A DNA stretch of 64,000 nt from contig NZ_CP041387.1 in the NCBI RefSeq assembly GCF_007005445.1, forward strand, positions 1 through 64,000, written 5' to 3'. The position numbers were made by a program, and so were the translations under genes. The notes under the pieces were generated by a model. It ran no database searches, was not told the DNA's origin, and was given only the letters and a program-made list of their open reading frames with translations. The DNA is from Rhodopseudomonas palustris (GTDB lineage Bacteria; Pseudomonadota; Alphaproteobacteria; Rhizobiales; Xanthobacteraceae). Shown one piece after another: positions 61,124 through 64,000 of this stretch. Numbering within the stretch: position 1 is the first letter of the stretch; each line of letters opens with the position of its first letter.

Positions 61124-62332
61124 ATGCCCGAAGCCTATATCTACGATCACGTTCGTACTCCGCGCGGCCGCGGCAAGGCCGATGGCTCGCTGCACGAGGT
61201 GACCGCGCTGGCGCTCGCCACCGTGCCGCTGAAGGCACTGAAAGAGCGTAACAACATCAAGAAGGACGTGGTCGACGACGTCGTGATGGGCGTGGTCGAT
61301 CCGGTCGGCGAGGCCGGCTCGGATATCGCGCGGTTCGCCGCGATGAACGCAGGCCTCGGCGAAGCGGTGCCCGGCGTGCAGATCTCCAGGTTCTGCGCCT
61401 CGGGCCTCGATGCGGTGAACTTCGCCGCGGCGCAGATCATGAGCGGCCAGCACGAATTGGTGATCGGCGGCGGCGCGGAATCGATGAGCCGCATCGGCCT
61501 CGGCGCGTCGGGCGGTGCCTGGCCGATGGATCCGTCGATGGCGATTCCGTCCTACTTCATGCCGCAGGGTGTCTCGGCCGACCTGATCGCGACCAAATAC
61601 GGCTTCTCGCGCGACGACGTCGATGCCTATGCGGTTCGGAGCCAGCAGCTCGCCGCGAAGGCCTGGGACGAAGGCCGGTTCGACAAGTCGGTGGTGCCGG
61701 TCAAGGACATCAACGGCCTGACCATCCTGGCCAAGGACGAGCACATGCGCCCCTCGACGACGATGCAGTCGCTGGCGCAGTTGCAGCCGTCGTTCGCGCC
61801 GATCGCCGCGATGGGCGGGTTCGACGCGGTGGCGATCCAGTCGCACCCGGAAGTCGAGAAGGTCAACTACGTGCACCATGCCGGCAACTCGTCGGGCATC
61901 GTCGACGGCGCCGGTGCGGTGCTGCTCGGCAGCAAGGAAGCCGGTGAGAAGCACGGCCTGAAGCCGCGTGCGAAGATCCGCGCCTTCGCCAATATCGGCT
62001 CGGAGCCGGCGATGATGCTGACCGGTCCGGTCGACGTCACCAACAAGCTGTTCGAGCGCTCCGGCATGAAGAAGAGCGACATCGATCTGTTCGAACTCAA
62101 CGAGGCGTTCGCCTCGGTGGTGCTGCGCTACATGCAGGCGTTCGAGATCGACAACGACAAGATCAACGTCAATGGCGGCGCGATCGCACTCGGCCATCCG
62201 CTCGGCGCCACCGGCGCCATGATCCTCGGCACCGTGCTCGACGAGCTGGAGCGCACCGGCAAGGCGACCGCGCTGGTGACGCTGTGCATCGGCGGCGGCA
62301 TGGGCACCGCGACGATCATCGAGCGGGTGTGA
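61124..62332 (+). CDS. Acetyl-CoA acyltransferase (thiolase)
   Basis: 402 residues. Nucleophile Cys91 in RFCASGLDAV, His in GHPLGATG (near 358) and the second Cys in TLCIGGGMG (near 388). It performs the last thiolytic step of beta-oxidation. Good GAGGGAGG ribosome site. Between the acyl-CoA dehydrogenase and the FadB-type gene. Confidence 0.94.
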   Translation: MPEAYIYDHVRTPRGRGKADGSLHEVTALALATVPLKALKERNNIKKDVVDDVVMGVVDPVGEAGSDIARFAAMNAGLGEAVPGVQISRFCASGLDAVNFAAAQIMSGQHELVIGGGAESMSRIGLGASGGAWPMDPSMAIPSYFMPQGVSADLIATKYGFSRDDVDAYAVRSQQLAAKAWDEGRFDKSVVPVKDINGLTILAKDEHMRPSTTMQSLAQLQPSFAPIAAMGGFDAVAIQSHPEVEKVNYVHHAGNSSGIVDGAGAVLLGSKEAGEKHGLKPRAKIRAFANIGSEPAMMLTGPVDVTNKLFERSGMKKSDIDLFELNEAFASVVLRYMQAFEIDNDKINVNGGAIALGHPLGATGAMILGTVLDELERTGKATALVTLCIGGGMGTATIIERV

Positions 62333-62374
62333 GGATTCGATAGCGCGGTGGGCCGCGCCACGCGCGCCGGCCTG

Positions 62375-62477
62375 CTCCCTCCCCCCTTGCGGGGAGGGTC
62401 GGGGTGGGGGGTGCCCCGAGGCGAAGCTTCCGATGTGGACCCCCACCCCCGACCCCTCCCCGCAAGGGGGAGGGGAG
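62375..62477. repeat. Palindromic repeat, CTCCCTCCCCCCTTGCGGGG type
   Basis: Intergenic copy of the element found inside the ligase gene; 62434-62477 is identical to 40511-40554. It is placed between the thiolase and FadB-type genes. Confidence 0.9.
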
Positions 62478-62531
62478 ATGAACAACAACCGCCGCGCCGT
62501 AATGGCTGCTGGCAGCGAAGGAGCTAATCAG

Positions 62532-64000
62532 ATGACCTTCAAGAACTTCAAAGTCGACACCGACGCCGACGGCATTGCGCTCGTCACCTGGGATCTGCCC
62601 GGCAAGTCGATGAACGTGCTCGACGCCACGACGATCGAGGAACTCGGCGCGATCGCCGAGCAGACCAGTAAGGACGCCGCGGTCAAGGGCGTGGTGATCA
62701 CTTCGGCCAAGGAGGCGTTCTGCGCCGGCGCCGATCTGTCGATGCTGGAAGGCATGAACCAGCAGTTCGCCCAGATCCGGAAGGAGAAGGGCGAGGAAGC
62801 CGCCCAGAAGATGCTGTTCGACGAGAGCCGCAAGCTGTCGCAGATCCTGCGCGGCATCGAGACCTGCGGCAAGCCGTGGGTCGCGGCGATCAACGGTCTG
62901 GCGCTCGGCGGCGGCTTCGAAGTGACGCTGGCCTGCCACTATCGCGTCGCAGCCGACAATCCGAAGACCCGGCTCGGCCTGCCCGAGATCAAGGTCGGCC
63001 TGTTCCCGGGCGGCGGCGGCACCCAGCGGATTCCGCGCATTGTCGATCCGCAGAGCGCGATGACCATCCTGCTCAAGGGCGATCAGATCAAGCTCGACAA
63101 GGCCAAGGCGCTGAAGCTGGTCGACGCGGTGGTGCCGGCGGCCGATCTGATCAAGACCGCCAAGGACTGGATCAAGGGCGGCGGCAAGGCGGTGGCGCCG
63201 TGGGACGAGAAGGGCTTCAAGCTGCCCGGCGGCCCGGTGTTCTCCAAGCAGGGCATGATGATGTTCCCGGCCGGCAACGCCATCTATCGTCGCGAGACCT
63301 ACGACAACTATCCGGCGGCCCGCGCGATCATGAGCTGCGTCTATGAGGGCCTGTTGGTGCCGATGGACGTCGCGCTGCGCATCGAGTCGCGCTACTTCGC
63401 GCACGTCCTGCAGACCAAGGAAGCGGCGGCGATGATCCGCAGCCTGTTCCTGTCGATGCAGGAGCTGAACAAGGGCGCGCGCCGCCCGCAGGGCGTGCCG
63501 CCGACCAAGGTCAAGAAGCTCGCCATCATCGGCGCCGGCTTCATGGGCGCCAGCGTCGGCTACGTCTCGGCCAAGGCCGGCATCGAGGTGGTGCTGATCG
63601 ATCGCGACCAGGAGAGCGCCGACAAGGGCAAGGCGCATTGCCAGTCGGTGATCGAAGGTCTCATCAAGAAGGGCCGCGCCAAGGAGGCCGACCGTGACGC
63701 GCTGATGTCGCGGATCACCGCGACCGCCGACTTCAATGCGATTTCGGATGCCGACCTCGTCATCGAAGCGGTGTTCGAGGATCGCAAGGTCAAGGCCGAG
63801 ACCTACGCCAAGGCGCAGCCGCTGCTGAAGGAAGGCGCGATCTTCGCCTCCAACACCTCGACGCTGCCGATCAACTCGCTGGCCGAAGAGTTCAAGGATC
63901 AGTCGAAGTTCATCGGCATCCACTTCTTCTCGCCGGTCGAGAAGATGATGCTGGTCGAAGTGATCCTCGGCAACAACACCAGCGACGCCACGCTGGCGGC
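62532..64000 (+). CDS. FadB/FadJ-type enoyl-CoA hydratase/3-hydroxyacyl-CoA dehydrogenase, 3' end outside window
   Basis: First 489 codons of a fused enzyme starting at ATG 62532 with AAGGAG upstream. Hydratase part: NGLALGGGFEV and GLPEIKVGLFPGGGG with the two Glu of the crotonase active site. The dehydrogenase NAD site IIGAGFMGASVGY begins near residue 333, then FASNTSTLPI and FIGIHFFSPV (catalytic His). The remaining C-terminal domain lies beyond base 64000. It performs the two middle steps of beta-oxidation and completes the operon with the dehydrogenase and thiolase. Confidence 0.93.
   Translation, partial: MTFKNFKVDTDADGIALVTWDLPGKSMNVLDATTIEELGAIAEQTSKDAAVKGVVITSAKEAFCAGADLSMLEGMNQQFAQIRKEKGEEAAQKMLFDESRKLSQILRGIETCGKPWVAAINGLALGGGFEVTLACHYRVAADNPKTRLGLPEIKVGLFPGGGGTQRIPRIVDPQSAMTILLKGDQIKLDKAKALKLVDAVVPAADLIKTAKDWIKGGGKAVAPWDEKGFKLPGGPVFSKQGMMMFPAGNAIYRRETYDNYPAARAIMSCVYEGLLVPMDVALRIESRYFAHVLQTKEAAAMIRSLFLSMQELNKGARRPQGVPPTKVKKLAIIGAGFMGASVGYVSAKAGIEVVLIDRDQESADKGKAHCQSVIEGLIKKGRAKEADRDALMSRITATADFNAISDADLVIEAVFEDRKVKAETYAKAQPLLKEGAIFASNTSTLPINSLAEEFKDQSKFIGIHFFSPVEKMMLVEVILGNNTSDATLA

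Noticed and set aside
1..64000. CRISPR array, insertion sequence, rRNA or prophage
   Set aside because: No regularly spaced repeats, transposase, rRNA or phage structural genes were seen.

Overview
The window comes from a high-G+C alphaproteobacterium of the Bradyrhizobium/Rhodopseudomonas group, most likely Rhodopseudomonas. Reasons: the gene set (DUF6455, DUF6460, TIGR02186 next to TauE/SafE, a PodJ-like Sel1 protein, an Omp25/RopB-type porin), FixK-, CtrA- and SOS-like sites, and palindromic intergenic repeats typical of these genomes. The assignment is by family recognition; no search was run.

Bases 1-8072 form a visibly less G+C-rich accessory island ending at the 3' end of a tRNA-Arg(CCG) gene. 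It carries a type III-like restriction-modification pair (mod, truncated at the window edge, and res), a DUF3644 protein with a HEPN-like R-x4-H motif, a beta-family (sce7725-like) protein and, tail to tail with it, an sce7726-like PD-(D/E)xK nuclease. This is a composite defence island and the best candidate for a little-described system.

Bases 8.1-35 kb are mostly chromosomal core: YccF membrane protein, a gamma-glutamyltransferase homologue, two GGDEF-EAL c-di-GMP proteins, acyl-CoA dehydrogenase, a DUF6455-cytochrome c pair behind a FixK/FNR-like site, SDR, cytochrome P450, class III adenylate cyclase, HtpX, an MFS exporter, an aminotransferase, a LssY-C protein, a nuclease-like protein lacking a catalytic Glu, an unrecognised 579-residue protein, an exported pseudo-caspase, alpha-carbonic anhydrase, an S24/CI-like regulator, DUF952 and PyrD.

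Bases 35-49 kb hold an MBL hydrolase, an exported beta-carbonic anhydrase, a MATE transporter and the four-gene ligase-associated DNA damage module: exonuclease plus ATP-dependent ligase leftward, Lhr-type helicase plus PdeM rightward. The two halves are separated by a tandemly duplicated outer-membrane beta-barrel gene and an amino-acid-type ABC binding protein. Palindromic repeats have inserted in frame into both the ligase and the helicase, and others form the helicase-pdeM junction.

Bases 49-64 kb: LysR regulator and divergent EamA transporter, an Nramp-like transporter without the usual metal-binding residues, TIGR02186/TauE pair, a PodJ-like polar protein with a CtrA-like site, and a TetR regulator whose candidate operator overlaps the -35 of a divergent promoter for a beta-oxidation cluster (NTF2-like, acyl-CoA dehydrogenase, thiolase, and a FadB-type protein cut by the window end).
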